Source: Hyphomicrobiales bacterium (GTDB lineage: Bacteria > Pseudomonadota > Alphaproteobacteria > Rhizobiales > JACESI01). From it: DNA of 64,000 nt. The translations under genes were made by a program, and so were the position numbers. Below the pieces are notes generated by a model. It was not told where the DNA came from, searched no databases, and was given only the letters and a program-made list of their open reading frames with translations. Position 1 is the first letter of the stretch. Every line of letters starts with the position of its first letter. Positions 18,068 through 28,435 of this stretch are shown here, piece after piece. Where the stretch lies: NCBI GenBank assembly GCA_013911885.1, contig JACESI010000008.1, forward strand, positions 62,001 through 126,000, written 5' to 3'.

Positions 18068-18251
18068 CCAACACGACATCGGTGTCGACAATCTGTTGTT
18101 TCATGGCTCGCAACATGCTTCGGGTGATGACAGCGTGACCATGCACCGCACGAAGATGCTGGCAGGCTCGCCTGATGACCTCGGAATCGGTTTCCGCCAT
18201 GACGCGCCAGTCACAGCCCGGCAGGAATGATCCGCAATTCAGTTCTTTCAT
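18030..18251 (-). CDS. DUF1059 small protein
   Basis: A 73-residue protein matching DUF1059: LNCGSFLPGCDWRVMAETDSEVIRRACQHLRAVHG, with the conserved Cys5, Cys13 and Cys27, plus a basic C-terminal tail. The family is small, cytoplasmic and of unknown function; the paired cysteines could bind metal or be redox active (inference). The ATG at 18251 has GGAGGCAAG upstream; a longer frame to 18308 lacks conserved sequence. The gene overlaps tail-to-tail with cca over 38 bases. Confidence 0.8.
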   Translation of the reverse strand: MKELNCGSFLPGCDWRVMAETDSEVIRRACQHLRAVHGHAVITRSMLRAMKQQIVDTDVVLVRARPEAPALRA

Positions 18252-18397
18252 GACACTTGCCTCCTTGGTTGGTTTACCCCTTACGGGAAGCGCCAAGGAT
18301 GGTTGCACAATCCGTCGATTTTTGGCTGATTTCTGGCCGAGATTGTGCCGACACCGGGTTCATTCCACGGCCCTCCATGGCCTTGCTTTGTGCAGGA

Positions 18398-19306
18398 TCA
18401 GGGCCACTTCACCAATGGCGGCATCGAGGACAGGATGGATGCAACGTTTCCGCCGGTCTTCAGGCCGAAGATCGTGCCGCGATCATAAAGCAGATTGTAT
18501 TCCACATAGCGCCCGCGCCGGATCAATTGCTCTTCGCGGTCGGCATCGGTGAAGGCGCTGTTCATGTTGCGCGCGACCAGCTTTGGATAAATCTCGAGAA
18601 AAGCGAGGCCGACATCGCGGGTGAGGGCGAAATCCTTGTCCCAGTCACCGCAATTGTGGTGATCGTAGAATATGCCGCCAATTCCGCGCGGCTCATCGCG
18701 ATGGGGCAAATAGAAATATTCGTCGCACCATTCCTTGATACGCTGATAGCCGATGATATCAGCATGGGGTGCGACGCCTTTTTCCATGGCGGCGTGGAAA
18801 TCGCGCGTGTCCGGATCGCTCTGGGTGCGCCGCCGGTCAAGCACAGGCGTGAGGTCTGCGCCACCGCCAAACCATTGTCTGGTCGTGATTACCATGCGGG
18901 TGTTCATATGAACGGCGGGGACATTCGGATTCCACGGGTGGGCAATGAGCGAAATGCCGGAAGCCCAGAACCGCGGATCTTCCGAGGCACCGGGGATCTG
19001 GTTTCGAAATTCCGGAGTGAATTCGCCGTGCACGGTCGAACAGTGGACGCCGACCTTTTCGAAAAGCCGGCCCTTCATCATCGACATCACCCCGCCACCG
19101 CCAGGGGTGCCGGTATGGTCCGTCCGCTCCCACGGCGTGCGGATGAAGCGACCGGCAGGCTCGCCGGGCTGGGCGAGGGAGACCGTGTCTTCCAGCGTTT
19201 CGAAAGCGCTGCAAATCTGGTCGCGCAGGGATTGGAACCAGGCCTCCGCCTTTTGCTTTTTGGTTTCGATATCAGCGGGGAGAGGCGTTTCGGTGGGCGT
19301 CGTCAT
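18398..19306 (-). CDS. hemF: Oxygen-dependent coproporphyrinogen III oxidase
   Basis: A 302-residue aerobic coproporphyrinogen III oxidase (haem synthesis, oxidative decarboxylation to protoporphyrinogen IX). The family signature [34 protein letters not shown], the conserved [24 protein letters not shown] and [39 protein letters not shown] regions are all present. It is soluble. The product serves cytochromes such as the bc1 complex encoded nearby, but there is no operon link. Confidence 0.97.
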   Translation of the reverse strand: MTTPTETPLPADIETKKQKAEAWFQSLRDQICSAFETLEDTVSLAQPGEPAGRFIRTPWERTDHTGTPGGGGVMSMMKGRLFEKVGVHCSTVHGEFTPEFRNQIPGASEDPRFWASGISLIAHPWNPNVPAVHMNTRMVITTRQWFGGGADLTPVLDRRRTQSDPDTRDFHAAMEKGVAPHADIIGYQRIKEWCDEYFYLPHRDEPRGIGGIFYDHHNCGDWDKDFALTRDVGLAFLEIYPKLVARNMNSAFTDADREEQLIRRGRYVEYNLLYDRGTIFGLKTGGNVASILSSMPPLVKWP

Positions 19307-19427
19307 CGGGGCAGAGGATCTTTCGTCAGGGTCGAGTGTATCAAGTCGTTTTAAACCCGGTGTGCCGACTTATCTATAAGGGAAAGTCTGGACACGGGAT
19401 TGTGAGCGGCAAGTCTTTTGGATGGCT

Positions 19428-19910
19428 TCAGCCGACCTGCCGCAACGCTTCGCCTGCGACCATGGCGGCGGAACAGGCAAGATTGATCGAGCGCAGGCCT
19501 TCGACCATCGGAATGGTGAGGGCATGATCGGTGGCCGCGTGGACTTTATCCGGCACGCCTGCCGATTCGCGGCCGAAAAGCAGCACATCGCGGTCTGAAT
19601 AGGCAAAATCGAGATAGGAGCGCGTGCTTTTCGTGGTGAGGAGAACGAGGCGTCTTGCCTCCTGTCGGCGCCAGTCTTCGAAGGCTTCAAAGGAGCGATG
19701 GCGGATCATCGCCGCACGCTCGAGATAGTCCATGCCCGCGCGCTTCAGGCCGGTATCGGACAGAACAAAGCCTGTCGGTTCGATGATGTGGACCGAAACA
19801 CCGAGGCAGGCACCGAGCCTGAGGATCGTGCCGGTATTCTGGGGAATGTCGGGCTGATAAAGCGCAATGGACAGGGATGCGGGAGGCCGGGACAGGGTCA
19901 AAACGGGCAC
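19428..19910 (-). CDS. trmL: tRNA (cytidine(34)-2'-O)-methyltransferase, SPOUT family
   Basis: A 160-residue SpoU-class (SPOUT) methyltransferase predicted to 2'-O-methylate C34/U34 of tRNA-Leu anticodons. Motif 1 is NTGTILRLGACLG, motif 2 LLFGRESAGVP and motif 3 IPMVEGLRSINLACSAAMVAGEALRQ. The start is a GTG at 19910, whose coding sequence overlaps the end of the pseudouridine synthase gene by 13 bases, suggesting translational coupling of two RNA-modification genes; the N-terminus before ALYQPDIPQNT is about 16 residues longer than usual, so a later start cannot be excluded. Confidence 0.93.
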   Translation of the reverse strand: MPVLTLSRPPASLSIALYQPDIPQNTGTILRLGACLGVSVHIIEPTGFVLSDTGLKRAGMDYLERAAMIRHRSFEAFEDWRRQEARRLVLLTTKSTRSYLDFAYSDRDVLLFGRESAGVPDKVHAATDHALTIPMVEGLRSINLACSAAMVAGEALRQVG

Positions 19911-20584
19911 GCCACCTCAAAAGTCAGCCGCTCGCCGCCATCCGGATGATAAAGCGACAGGTTCAGGGCATGAAGGCAGAGGCGGGGCATCGCCTTGCGC
20001 GCGGCTTCGGGTGCATAGAGCGTATCGCCCAGTATCGGGTGGCCAAGCTCGCGCATGTGGAGGCGCAACTGGTGCGAGCGGCCGGTGAGGGGGCGAAGCG
20101 CGATGCGGCTGCGGTCGTCCTCACGCGCCAGAACTTGCCAATCGGTCACGGCACTGCGGCCTTCGGCGTGATCGATCATCTGGCGCGGGCGGTTCGGCCA
20201 GTCGACCCGGATCGGCAGATCGACCCGGCCTGAATCCGCTGCGACATTCCCGTCAACCAGCGCGATATAGGTCTTCTCGACATGGCGACGCTCGAATTGC
20301 AAACCGAGATGGCGGTGGGCGGCGGGGTTCATCGCGATCACCATGACACCGGATGTATCAAGATCGAGACGGTGAACGATGCGGGCCTGCGGATAGCGCT
20401 TATGCAGGCGCGTGATGAGACAGTCGAGGCGGTCGTCACCCTTTCCCGGAACACTCAACAGGCCGCAGGGCTTGTCGATGATCATCAGTTCTGCATCGCA
20501 ATGAAGAATAGCTATTTCCGCCGAAGGTGGATTATAGAAGAACGGCGCGGGCGCTGTCGGATGCGGATTTGGATTCGACGACAT
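19898..20584 (-). CDS. RluA-family pseudouridine synthase
   Basis: A 228-residue RluA-type pseudouridine synthase without an S4 domain. The catalytic motif is HRLDLDTSGVMVIA, with the catalytic Asp in RLDLDTSG, followed by KTYIALVDG, and PLTGRSHQLRLHMRELGHPILGDTLYA. Size and lack of S4 fit RluA (23S rRNA U746/tRNA U32 type), but the target is not provable from the sequence. The ATG at 20584 is used; the frame extends only to a TTG at 20620. It is divergent from the first ABC transporter and overlaps trmL. Confidence 0.88.
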   Translation of the reverse strand: MSSNPNPHPTAPAPFFYNPPSAEIAILHCDAELMIIDKPCGLLSVPGKGDDRLDCLITRLHKRYPQARIVHRLDLDTSGVMVIAMNPAAHRHLGLQFERRHVEKTYIALVDGNVAADSGRVDLPIRVDWPNRPRQMIDHAEGRSAVTDWQVLAREDDRSRIALRPLTGRSHQLRLHMRELGHPILGDTLYAPEAARKAMPRLCLHALNLSLYHPDGGERLTFEVACPF

Positions 20585-20619
20585 GGACGGCGCACCTTTT
20601 CCTTTCAGAGTGAAGCGCA

Positions 20620-22485
20620 ATGAAACCGAGCCGCCTGTTACACTATTTTGAAAGTCTGCACGACCCTTTCCGTGACGACGGTGTCGAGACCCCGCCGAAA
20701 CAGTTCTGGGCGTTCTGCTGGTTCTATTGCCGCCCGCTCTGGCCGCTGCTCGTGATTGCAGCCTTACTCAGCGGTGTTGTCGCGATGCTCGAGATTACGA
20801 TATTCACCTTCATGGGCGATCTCGTGACGCTTCTGACCAATGCCAGCCGTGACGGTTTCTTTGAAGACCATGGCGCGACGCTGATCTGGATGACAGTGGT
20901 TCTGATGCTGTTGCTTCCGATCGCGCAATTCGTGCGCGAACTCTTTCTCAATCAGGGCATTGCCGGCAATTTTCCAATGGGTGTGCGCTGGCGCGGCCAC
21001 CGTTATCTCCTGCGGCAGAGCCTGTCGTTCTATCAGAATGATTTTGCCGGGCGGATTGCCAACACGCTGATGCAGACATCGCTCGCGGTGCGCGAGGTCA
21101 TGATCAAGGTCGGCGATGTTTTCGTCTTCGTGGGCGTCTATTTCATCGGCGCGGTGGCGGTCGTCGCCTATGCCGACTGGCGCCTTACACTGCCGTTTTT
21201 CGGCTGGTTCATCGGTTACGCGTTTTTGTTGGTGCATTTCATTCCGAAATTGCGGGATATCGCCAAGCGACAGGCAGAGGCGCGCTCGGTCATGACCGGC
21301 CATGTCGTCGATGCCTATTCCAATATTCAGACGGTGAAGCTCTTCTCTCATGCCGAACGGGAGGAACGCTTTGCGAAAATCAGCATGAAGGCGTTCATGG
21401 AGACCGTCTATGTGCAGATGCGGCGCGTCACCTGGCTCAACCTCTCGCTGGCGCTTCTCAACAACACGGCATTTTTTGCCATTGCCGGAACGTCGATCTG
21501 GGCGTGGTGGGTCAATGTCGTTAGCATCGGCGATATCGCGCTCGCGATGGGGCTGGTGTTGCGCCTGCACGGCATGTCGCACTGGATACTCTGGGAAATG
21601 GCCGGTATTTTTGAAAATGTCGGCACGGTTCAGGATGGTATTTCGACCTTGACACTGGCCCGGGTTGTTCGTGATCAGCCGAATGCGCGTACGCTTGTGA
21701 TCGACAAGGGCGCGATCAGCTTCGATCATGTGCGCTTTCACTATGGCCGCGAGAAAAGCGTGATCGAGGATCTGTCGCTTGACATTTCTGCCGGCGAGAA
21801 GGTCGGCATTGTCGGACCATCCGGCGCGGGCAAGTCGACCTTGGTCAATCTTCTCCTGCGTCTATACGACGTTGAGGCCGGGGCGATCCGCATCGACGGC
21901 CAGAATATCGCGGAAGTGACGCAGGAAAGTCTTCGCTCCCGGATCGGCATGGTGAGCCAGGATACTTCGCTGCTGCATCGCTCTGTGCGCGACAATATCG
22001 CCTATGGCCGCGAGGGGGCGAGCGATGCGGAAATCATTGCCGCCGCCGAAAAGGCCAATGCATGGTCGTTTATTCCAGGCCTTGAGGATGTGTCCGGGCG
22101 ACGCGGTCTTGATGCGCTCGTGGGCGAACGCGGGGTCAATCTTTCCGGCGGACAGCGCCAGCGTGTCGCGATTGCCCGTGTGCTGCTCAAGGATGCGCCG
22201 ATCCTCGTTCTTGATGAGGCGACCTCAGCACTCGATTCGGGGGGTGAAGCGGCGATCCAGGAGCAGTTGAAAACGCTGATGGAAGGCAAGACCGTTATCG
22301 CGATTGCGCACCGGCTCTCGACAATCGCGGAAATGGACAGGCTCATCGTTCTCAATCAGGGGCGGATCGTCGAGATGGGAACCCATGCAGAACTTGTCGC
22401 AGAGAAAGGACATTATGCCGAACTCTGGGCGCGCCAGTCGGGCGGCTTTCTTTATGGGGCACCAAGGCCGCTCGCGGCTGAATGA
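20620..22485 (+). CDS. ABC half-transporter (permease-ATPase fusion), first of a tandem pair
   Basis: A 621-residue ABC exporter half-molecule: about six transmembrane helices in residues 30-330, then the nucleotide-binding domain with Walker A GPSGAGKSTL, Q-loop GMVSQDTS, signature LSGGQRQRVAIARVLL, Walker B ILVLDEATSALD and the switch His in AIAHRLST. It probably forms a dimer, perhaps with the adjacent homologue encoded 53 bases downstream (a likely heterodimer). The substrate is unknown; relatives export lipids, peptides or drugs. Confidence 0.93.
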   Translation: MKPSRLLHYFESLHDPFRDDGVETPPKQFWAFCWFYCRPLWPLLVIAALLSGVVAMLEITIFTFMGDLVTLLTNASRDGFFEDHGATLIWMTVVLMLLLPIAQFVRELFLNQGIAGNFPMGVRWRGHRYLLRQSLSFYQNDFAGRIANTLMQTSLAVREVMIKVGDVFVFVGVYFIGAVAVVAYADWRLTLPFFGWFIGYAFLLVHFIPKLRDIAKRQAEARSVMTGHVVDAYSNIQTVKLFSHAEREERFAKISMKAFMETVYVQMRRVTWLNLSLALLNNTAFFAIAGTSIWAWWVNVVSIGDIALAMGLVLRLHGMSHWILWEMAGIFENVGTVQDGISTLTLARVVRDQPNARTLVIDKGAISFDHVRFHYGREKSVIEDLSLDISAGEKVGIVGPSGAGKSTLVNLLLRLYDVEAGAIRIDGQNIAEVTQESLRSRIGMVSQDTSLLHRSVRDNIAYGREGASDAEIIAAAEKANAWSFIPGLEDVSGRRGLDALVGERGVNLSGGQRQRVAIARVLLKDAPILVLDEATSALDSGGEAAIQEQLKTLMEGKTVIAIAHRLSTIAEMDRLIVLNQGRIVEMGTHAELVAEKGHYAELWARQSGGFLYGAPRPLAAE

Positions 22486-22538
22486 AAGGGGCCGTTTGCG
22501 GTCTATCCCCGCCGCGTGGCGCGCCCTATATTGTTTGA

Positions 22539-24442
22539 ATGTTCGACCGCCTCTTCCGCTTTTTCGAAAATTGGATCGATCCGTTTCAGTCCCCGGCTGC
22601 GGCTTTGCCGCGGCGGCTTTTTGCTTATATCCTGTTCTTCGTTCGTCAGGCGCCGATCACCTTCACCCTCGCGCTGATCATGGGCGGGGTTCTCGGTTTC
22701 GTCGAAATCGCCCTCTTTGATTATGTCGGCGAGATCGTGGATCTTCTTCAAACATCGACGCCAGAGCAGCTTTTTGCCGATCATGGAGCGCGCCTGCTGT
22801 GGATGGGTGTCTTTGTCGGCGTCATTCGGCTTGCGCTGATGACCTTGGCACCGTGCTCGATGAACAGGTGATCGTTCCTGCCTTTTTCAACATGGTGCGC
22901 TGGCAGAATCATCGCCATGTGATGCGCCACAGTGTTGCTTATTTCCATGATGATTTTGCCGGGCGTCTTGCCGCCAAGGTTGCCCAGAGCGGCCAGTCTC
23001 TCGGTGATTTTCTGATGAGCCTTCTGCAGGTGATCTGGCTTTTCCTGATCTATGTGACCGGCGCGCTCTTTCTGTTCGGCGGTCTCGATCTTTCTCTGGT
23101 CGCCGTGCTCCTCTGCTGGTGCGTGCTCTACACGGCGATGCTCGCAACCTTTATTCCGCGCATCCGGCGGACGGCGCGTGCGCTCGCGGAAGCCTCGGCC
23201 GGTGTCAACGGACGGCTCGTCGACACCTATTCCAACATCATGCTGGTTAAGCTCGATGGCGGCGCCTCGCGGGAGGATGCTTTTATCGGCGAGGCGATGG
23301 CGCATATGGTGCGCACCGTGCGGCGCTATACCCGCAATATCACCGGCGCGCGCTTTGCCATGCAGGCGATCAATGCCGTAATGGTGGTCGCGATCGGCTA
23401 TGTCTCGCTGATCCTGTGGCAACAGGGCGCCATTTCGATTGGCGGCGTTGCCTTCGCGCTCGGTCTCGTCATCCGGCTCAGCATCCTCGCGACCCGGATG
23501 CTCGGTCAGTTCAACAGCATTTTTCGCGCGATCGGCAATATCCAGAACGCGATGGAGACGATCACCAGGCCGGTGACGATGGTGGATGAACCGGATGCGG
23601 TCGCTCTGCCTCCCGTTCGTGGCGCTATCACCTTTGATGACGTTTCCTTCCGTTATCGCAGTGAAACGCGCGCGGGTCGGACCGTGAACGCGGCTCTCGA
23701 TGGCGAACCGCAGCCAATCATTGATCATGTCTCGCTTCATATCGCGCCCGGCGAACGTGTCGGGCTCATCGGACCCTCGGGCGCCGGCAAGACCACGCTC
23801 GTGCGGCTTCTCCTGCGCCTTTACGATGTTCAGTCGGGCACGATCCGGATCGACGGCACAGACATTAAGTCCGTGACGCAGGTCTCGCTGCGGCAGAATA
23901 TCGGGATGGTCATGCAGGAGACGGCGCTGATGAACCGCTCGATCCGCGACAACATCGCCTATGCGAGACCGGAGGCAGGGGAGGACGACATTCTGGATGC
24001 CGCCCGCAAGGCGCGGGCCGATATTTTCATTGAGGCACTTGAAGATGGCAAGGGCAGGCGTGGTTATGATGCCCATGTCGGCGAACGCGGGGTGAAGCTT
24101 TCCGGCGGCCAGCGCCAGCGCATCGCTCTTGCCCGTGTTCTTTTGAAAAACGCGCCGATCCTCGTCCTTGATGAGGCGACATCCGCGCTCGATTCCGAGA
24201 CTGAAAGCGTCATCCAGGAGAGCCTCGATCGCTTGATGCAGGCTAAAACCGTGATTGCGATTGCGCACCGGCTTTCCACCATTGCGGCGATGGACCGCCT
24301 CATCGTGCTCGATCAAGGACGTATTGTTGAGGAAGGCAGCCACGAGGAACTGGTCCGCGCGGGCGGCACCTATGCCCGGCTCTGGGCGCGCCAGTCGGGT
24401 CGCTTCCTGACGCCGCCAAGACGCGAGATCGCAGCCGAATGA
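22539..24442 (+). pseudogene. Second ABC half-transporter of the tandem pair, split by a frameshift
   Basis: Paralogue of the preceding gene, starting MFDRLFRFFENWIDPF. Residues 1 to about 103 read in one frame to LWMGVFVGVIRLALMTL and then hit a stop at 22869-22871; the rest (VLDEQVIVPAFFNMVRWQ and onward, through Walker A GPSGAGKTTL and LSGGQRQRIALARVLL to the end) reads in the next frame. Adding one base near 22847-22848 (a GG pair) joins the two parts as MTLGTVLDEQV, and the spacing then matches the paralogue exactly. Intact, it would be about 634 residues. The downstream half carries a complete ATPase with no other stop, so the damage is either very recent or a sequencing error. Confidence 0.85.
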
Positions 24443-24788
24443 TTCTGAGGGCGCGCGGTTTGGCTGATGGGAAGGGCTCGGCGATTCGGTTGTTTTTCGA
24501 AGCTGAGAACGAGGCGGGCACGCGGCATTTAATAGATGTTTTTTGCTTGGGATTTCATGCTTTAGTGGATTTATGGAAACAATTGCGAATGGTTATCGTG
24601 CTTGGACTGGACAAATCCTGCAAAGCGCGATTTAAAGGTCGCAATTTGACGTGGCGGAGAAAGCCGTGCGGGGAAAGCCGTCTTGCTGCAATTTGTCGCG
24701 CGTCTTACGTCTTTGAAAACGGACCAAAGGTTCCAGATACTCTCAAAATATCTTGAAAGTACGGTCTTTAAACCACGAGGGTGCTACC
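24443..24788. other. 346-base gene-free spacer before petABC
   Basis: No convincing gene here. A 105-codon frame exists on the plus strand (starting 24439) but has no family features and ends before petA. The stretch should hold the petABC promoter and a leader; I cannot pick a -35/-10 pair with confidence. A short inverted repeat, GCGA-N8-TCGC, lies around 24629-24644. Confidence 0.5.
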
Positions 24789-25343
24789 TTGTCAGAAGCT
24801 GAATACGAAGATCCAACCCGCCGCGATTTTCTCTATGTCGCAACCGGTGCCTTTGGGGTCGTCGGCGGTGCCGCGCTTGTCTGGCCGTTCATCGATCAGA
24901 TGAACCCGGATGCGGCCTCGCTGGCGCTTGCGAGCATCGAGGTTGACATTTCCACGCTGGAGCCCGGCATGTCGATGCGGGTCAAGTGGCGCGGCAAACC
25001 CGTTTTCATCCGCAACCGTACCGACAAGGAAGTCGAAGAGGCAAAAGCCGTTCCGCTTTCCGAACTGCCCGACACCGATGCGCGCAACGGCAAAAACGAT
25101 GAAGCAACAGACTTTGCGCGTTCTGCCGGCGAAGGCCGCGAAAGCCTGATCGTGATGGTTGGCGTGTGCACCCATCTCGGCTGTATTCCGCTCGGAGAGC
25201 AGGGCGACTTTGGTGGCTGGTTCTGCCCGTGCCACGGTTCGCACTACGATACATCGGGCCGTATCCGCAAAGGTCCAGCCCCGGAAAACCTGCCCGTGCC
25301 GCCCTATACATTCGTTTCCGATACTTTGATCAAGATCGGCTAA
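24789..25343 (+). CDS. petA: Ubiquinol-cytochrome c reductase, Rieske iron-sulfur subunit
   Basis: A 184-residue Rieske protein of the cytochrome bc1 complex. The N-terminus carries [10 protein letters not shown], a twin-arginine-type targeting motif before the single membrane anchor, as usual for bacterial Rieske proteins. The [2Fe-2S] ligands are in CTHLGC and CPCHGSHYD (two Cys, two His, plus a disulfide pair). It transfers electrons from ubiquinol to cytochrome c1. The start is the TTG at 24789 (GAGG eight bases upstream); a TTG at 24753 would add 12 unlikely residues. First gene of petABC; petB starts 11 bases after its stop. Confidence 0.96.
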   Translation: MSEAEYEDPTRRDFLYVATGAFGVVGGAALVWPFIDQMNPDAASLALASIEVDISTLEPGMSMRVKWRGKPVFIRNRTDKEVEEAKAVPLSELPDTDARNGKNDEATDFARSAGEGRESLIVMVGVCTHLGCIPLGEQGDFGGWFCPCHGSHYDTSGRIRKGPAPENLPVPPYTFVSDTLIKIG

Positions 25344-25354
25344 GGGGAAAACAT

Positions 25355-26665
25355 ATGTCAGCAATGCAACACCACGGACATTACGAGCCGAAAACCGGTA
25401 TCGAAAAGTGGATCGATAAGCGTCTGCCGCTGCCGCGTTTGATGTATGACAGCTTCGTGTCCTATCCGATCCCGCGGAACTTGAACTATATGTATACGTT
25501 CGGCGGCATCCTGATGATCATGCTGGTCGTCCAGATTCTGACCGGTGTCGTGCTTGCGATGCATTATACAGCGAATACGGCGATTTCCTTCGCCGCCGTC
25601 GAAAGCATCATGCGCGATGTGAATTACGGCTGGTTGCTGCGCTATATGCACTCAAATGGTGCGTCGATGTTCTTCATCGCGGTCTATCTGCATATTTTCC
25701 GTGGTCTTTATTATGGTTCCTACAAGGAGCCGCGGGAACTTCTGTGGATCCTCGGCGTCGTGATCTTCCTTCTCATGATGGCGACGGCGTTCATGGGCTA
25801 TGTTCTGCCATGGGGACAGATGTCGTTCTGGGGCGCGACCGTGATCACCAACCTCTTCTCGGCTATTCCTGTTATCGGAGGGTCGATCGTGACCTGGCTC
25901 TGGGGTGGTTTCTCGGTCGATAACGCAACTTTGAACCGTTTCTTCTCGCTGCATTATCTTCTGCCGTTCATGATTTTCGGCGTCGTGATCCTTCATGTCT
26001 GGGCGCTGCATGTCACGGGCCAGACGAACCCGACCGGTATCGAAGTCAAGTCGAAGCAGGACACGCTGCCTTTCACGCCGTTTGCGACGATGAAAGATGC
26101 ATTTGCGCTGATGCTGTTCTTCATCTTCTTCGGCTGGTTCCTGTTCTACATGCCGAACTTCCTTGGCCACCCGGACAATTACATCGAGGCGAACCCGCTG
26201 GTGACGCCGGCGCATATCGTGCCTGAATGGTATTTCCTGCCGTTTTATGCGATCCTGCGCGCCATCACGTTCGACATCGGTCCGATCGAATCGAAACTCG
26301 GCGGCGTGATTGCGATGTTCGGCTCTATCGCTGTGCTGTTCATCCTGCCGTGGCTTGATACGTCGAAAGTGCGCTCGGCTAAATATCGTCCGATTTTCAA
26401 GTGGTTCTTCTGGATCTTCGTGACCAATGCCGTGCTTCTCGGCTATCTCGGCTCACGCCCGGCGGAGCAGCCCTATATCATCATCGCGCAGTTCTCGACG
26501 CTTTACTATTTCGCGCATTTTCTCGTCATCCTGCCACTCCTCGGGATTTTCGAGACGCCGAAAAAGCAACCAGCGTCGATCTCTGAGGCAGTGCTTGGAA
26601 AAGCTGTAGCGAGCGGCAGCGGGCACCTCACGGGCGCTGCGGCGTCGCCTGAGAAAAAAGGGTGA
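25355..26665 (+). CDS. petB: Ubiquinol-cytochrome c reductase, cytochrome b subunit
   Basis: A 436-residue polytopic inner-membrane protein with eight helices carrying the bL and bH haems. The haem-ligating His pairs are in [32 protein letters not shown] and the [20 protein letters not shown] helix. The quinol-oxidation-site motif PEWY is at [14 protein letters not shown]. The ATG at 25355 has GGGGAAAAC upstream; a much longer open frame lies before it, inside petA. Middle gene of petABC, seven codons of spacing or less from its neighbours. Confidence 0.97.
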   Translation: MSAMQHHGHYEPKTGIEKWIDKRLPLPRLMYDSFVSYPIPRNLNYMYTFGGILMIMLVVQILTGVVLAMHYTANTAISFAAVESIMRDVNYGWLLRYMHSNGASMFFIAVYLHIFRGLYYGSYKEPRELLWILGVVIFLLMMATAFMGYVLPWGQMSFWGATVITNLFSAIPVIGGSIVTWLWGGFSVDNATLNRFFSLHYLLPFMIFGVVILHVWALHVTGQTNPTGIEVKSKQDTLPFTPFATMKDAFALMLFFIFFGWFLFYMPNFLGHPDNYIEANPLVTPAHIVPEWYFLPFYAILRAITFDIGPIESKLGGVIAMFGSIAVLFILPWLDTSKVRSAKYRPIFKWFFWIFVTNAVLLGYLGSRPAEQPYIIIAQFSTLYYFAHFLVILPLLGIFETPKKQPASISEAVLGKAVASGSGHLTGAAASPEKKG

Positions 26666-26708
26666 TGATTGCATGACCGGAAGACATTTTCATTCAAGGA
26701 CATCAAAA

Positions 26709-27575
26709 ATGACGTCACACTTTCTGCGCACCGGTCTGATGGCTGCCGCGCTTATCGCTGTCGGGCTCACGGGCGGGATCACAGGCGGGATCACTGTCGC
26801 CAACGCAGCAGGTGCCCACAAGCCGCTCCAGCCTGAATACGTGGATTGGAGCTTTGCCGGACCGTTTGGTCATTATGATCGCGGTGCCCTGCAACGTGGC
26901 TTCAAGGTCTATCAGGAAGTCTGCTCGGCCTGCCATACGCTGCACCTTGTGGCCTTTCGCAACCTGACCGAAAAGGGCGGCCCCGGATTCACGGAAGATC
27001 AGATCAAGACCATCGCCGAAGGCTGGTCCCACACAGTGATCGATGCGGAGCCGGATGAAAATGGTGATCCGATCGAGCGTCAACCGAAACTATCGGACAA
27101 AATTCCCGGCCCATGGGCGAACGAGCAGCAGGCTCGCGCATCGAACGACGGCGCCTATCCGCCTGATCTGTCGCTGATTGCAAAAGCTCGTGCGGTGGAA
27201 CGGGGCTTCCCGAATTTCGTCTTCGATGTCTTCACCCAATATCAGGAGCAGGGCCCGGACTATATTCATGCCCTTCTGACAGGATATGAATCGGGTGAGC
27301 CATTGGATGATGGCACCTATAAGAATCCCTATTTCATCTCCGCCGCATCGCTGAAAATGGCGCCACCGCTTTCCGATGGCGTTGTCACCTATGATGACGG
27401 TTCACCGGAGACGGTGGATCAGTATTCGAAGGATGTGGCCCATTTCCTGATGTGGGCAGCAGAACCAAAACTTGAAGATCGCAAGTCTATTGGTTTCAAA
27501 GCGATGATCTTCATGGTGATATTTGCAGGCCTGCTTTATGGCACGAAACGACGGATCTATAAAAACGCTCACTGA
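26709..27575 (+). CDS. petC: Ubiquinol-cytochrome c reductase, cytochrome c1
   Basis: A 288-residue periplasmic cytochrome c1 with a Sec signal peptide (about 1-34, ending VANAAGA), the haem c motif CSACH at 72-76, and the distal Met in SLKMAPPLSDG. One C-terminal helix (FKAMIFMVIFAGLLYGTKRR) anchors it in the membrane. The ATG at 26709 follows AAGGA by eight bases; an upstream ATG at 26673 would place charged residues before the signal and lacks a good site. Last gene of petABC. Confidence 0.96.
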   Translation: MTSHFLRTGLMAAALIAVGLTGGITGGITVANAAGAHKPLQPEYVDWSFAGPFGHYDRGALQRGFKVYQEVCSACHTLHLVAFRNLTEKGGPGFTEDQIKTIAEGWSHTVIDAEPDENGDPIERQPKLSDKIPGPWANEQQARASNDGAYPPDLSLIAKARAVERGFPNFVFDVFTQYQEQGPDYIHALLTGYESGEPLDDGTYKNPYFISAASLKMAPPLSDGVVTYDDGSPETVDQYSKDVAHFLMWAAEPKLEDRKSIGFKAMIFMVIFAGLLYGTKRRIYKNAH

Positions 27576-27601
27576 GCGCCTTTTCCGTTTTCGGGCATAA
27601 A

Positions 27602-27654
27602 AAGTCCCGCGCATTGCAAATGCTGCAATGGCGGGATAACCGCCTTTCGGCGGA
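27602..27654. repeat. Two adjacent hairpins between petC and apt
   Basis: Right after petC, TCCCGC pairs with GCGGGA around an inner CATTGCA/TGCAATG stem (27606-27638), followed by CCGCC-TTTC-GGCGG. Both could end or stabilise the petABC message. A run of A before the first stem (27601-27605) is oriented for a minus-strand terminator, and no T run follows on the plus strand, so factor-independent termination of petABC is not certain. Confidence 0.5.
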
Positions 27655-27795
27655 CAAAAGTTGGGCACTTATGCGCCTTGATTTATATTGGCCGGAGATC
27701 CGTAGCTATCGTTAAAGCATGACTTGTAGTTTTGTCGCAGGCATGGTCATAAAAGGTCGAAAAAACGGCAGAGCCATCGCGGAGCACACATTGCC

Positions 27796-28341
27796 ATGAC
27801 GCTTGCAACACAGTTTGATCTGAAATCCCTGATCCGCACCATCCCGGATTATCCCAAACCTGGAATCCAGTTTCGTGATGTCACGACACTGATTGCCGAT
27901 CCGGTTGGGCTGCGTGCCTCTGTTGACCTGTTGCTGCGTCCGTTCATTACAACACGCCTCGATTTTATCGCGGGTATCGAAGCGCGCGGCTTCATTCTGG
28001 GCGGCGCGGTGGCGCATGAGCTTGGCCGCGGTTTTGTACCGATCCGCAAGAAGGGCAAACTGCCCGGCAAGACTATTGGCAGGGACTATGCGCTCGAATA
28101 TGGCACTGACCGGGTCGAAATTCACGAAGATGCAGTCGGCAAGGGCGACCGGGTTCTGATCATCGACGATCTGATCGCAACCGGTGGCACGGCTGAGGCC
28201 GCAATTGAACTTGTGCGGCATTCAGGCGGCGAAGTTGTTGCGGCTGCCTTTGTTGTTGACCTGCCTGATCTCGGCGGCGCGGAACGTCTCCGCCGCCTCG
28301 GGGTCGATGTGCATGTTCTGGTGGAATTCGAAGGCGACTAG
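27796..28341 (+). CDS. apt: Adenine phosphoribosyltransferase
   Basis: A 181-residue type I phosphoribosyltransferase converting adenine and PRPP to AMP. The PRPP-binding motif is [17 protein letters not shown] (about 120-136), and the adenine-specific N-terminal segment [17 protein letters not shown] and [17 protein letters not shown] are characteristic of Apt. Cytosolic purine salvage. It follows petC by 220 bases and is convergent with the aldo/keto reductase gene. Confidence 0.97.
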   Translation: MTLATQFDLKSLIRTIPDYPKPGIQFRDVTTLIADPVGLRASVDLLLRPFITTRLDFIAGIEARGFILGGAVAHELGRGFVPIRKKGKLPGKTIGRDYALEYGTDRVEIHEDAVGKGDRVLIIDDLIATGGTAEAAIELVRHSGGEVVAAAFVVDLPDLGGAERLRRLGVDVHVLVEFEGD

Positions 28342-28435
28342 GGTGCTTTGTATCCGAGAGGCCCAGATTGACACTCTCACCTTTTGTTTCGAATTAGAAT
28401 TCTAGATTCTCGTTTCGCTCAGGTCAGGTTATGAC

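Noticed and set aside
22781..24343. 520-codon minus-strand frame opposite the second ABC transporter
   Set aside because: His/Arg/Asp-rich shadow of a clear ABC ATPase; no hallmark of a real protein.
24439..24756. 105-codon frame before petA
   Set aside because: Covers the spacer that should hold the petABC promoter; no Shine-Dalgarno, no family resemblance, unusual Arg/Cys content.
27602..27654. Hairpins after petC considered as a factor-independent terminator
   Set aside because: No T run on the plus strand; listed as repeats only, because the A run is on the wrong side for petABC.
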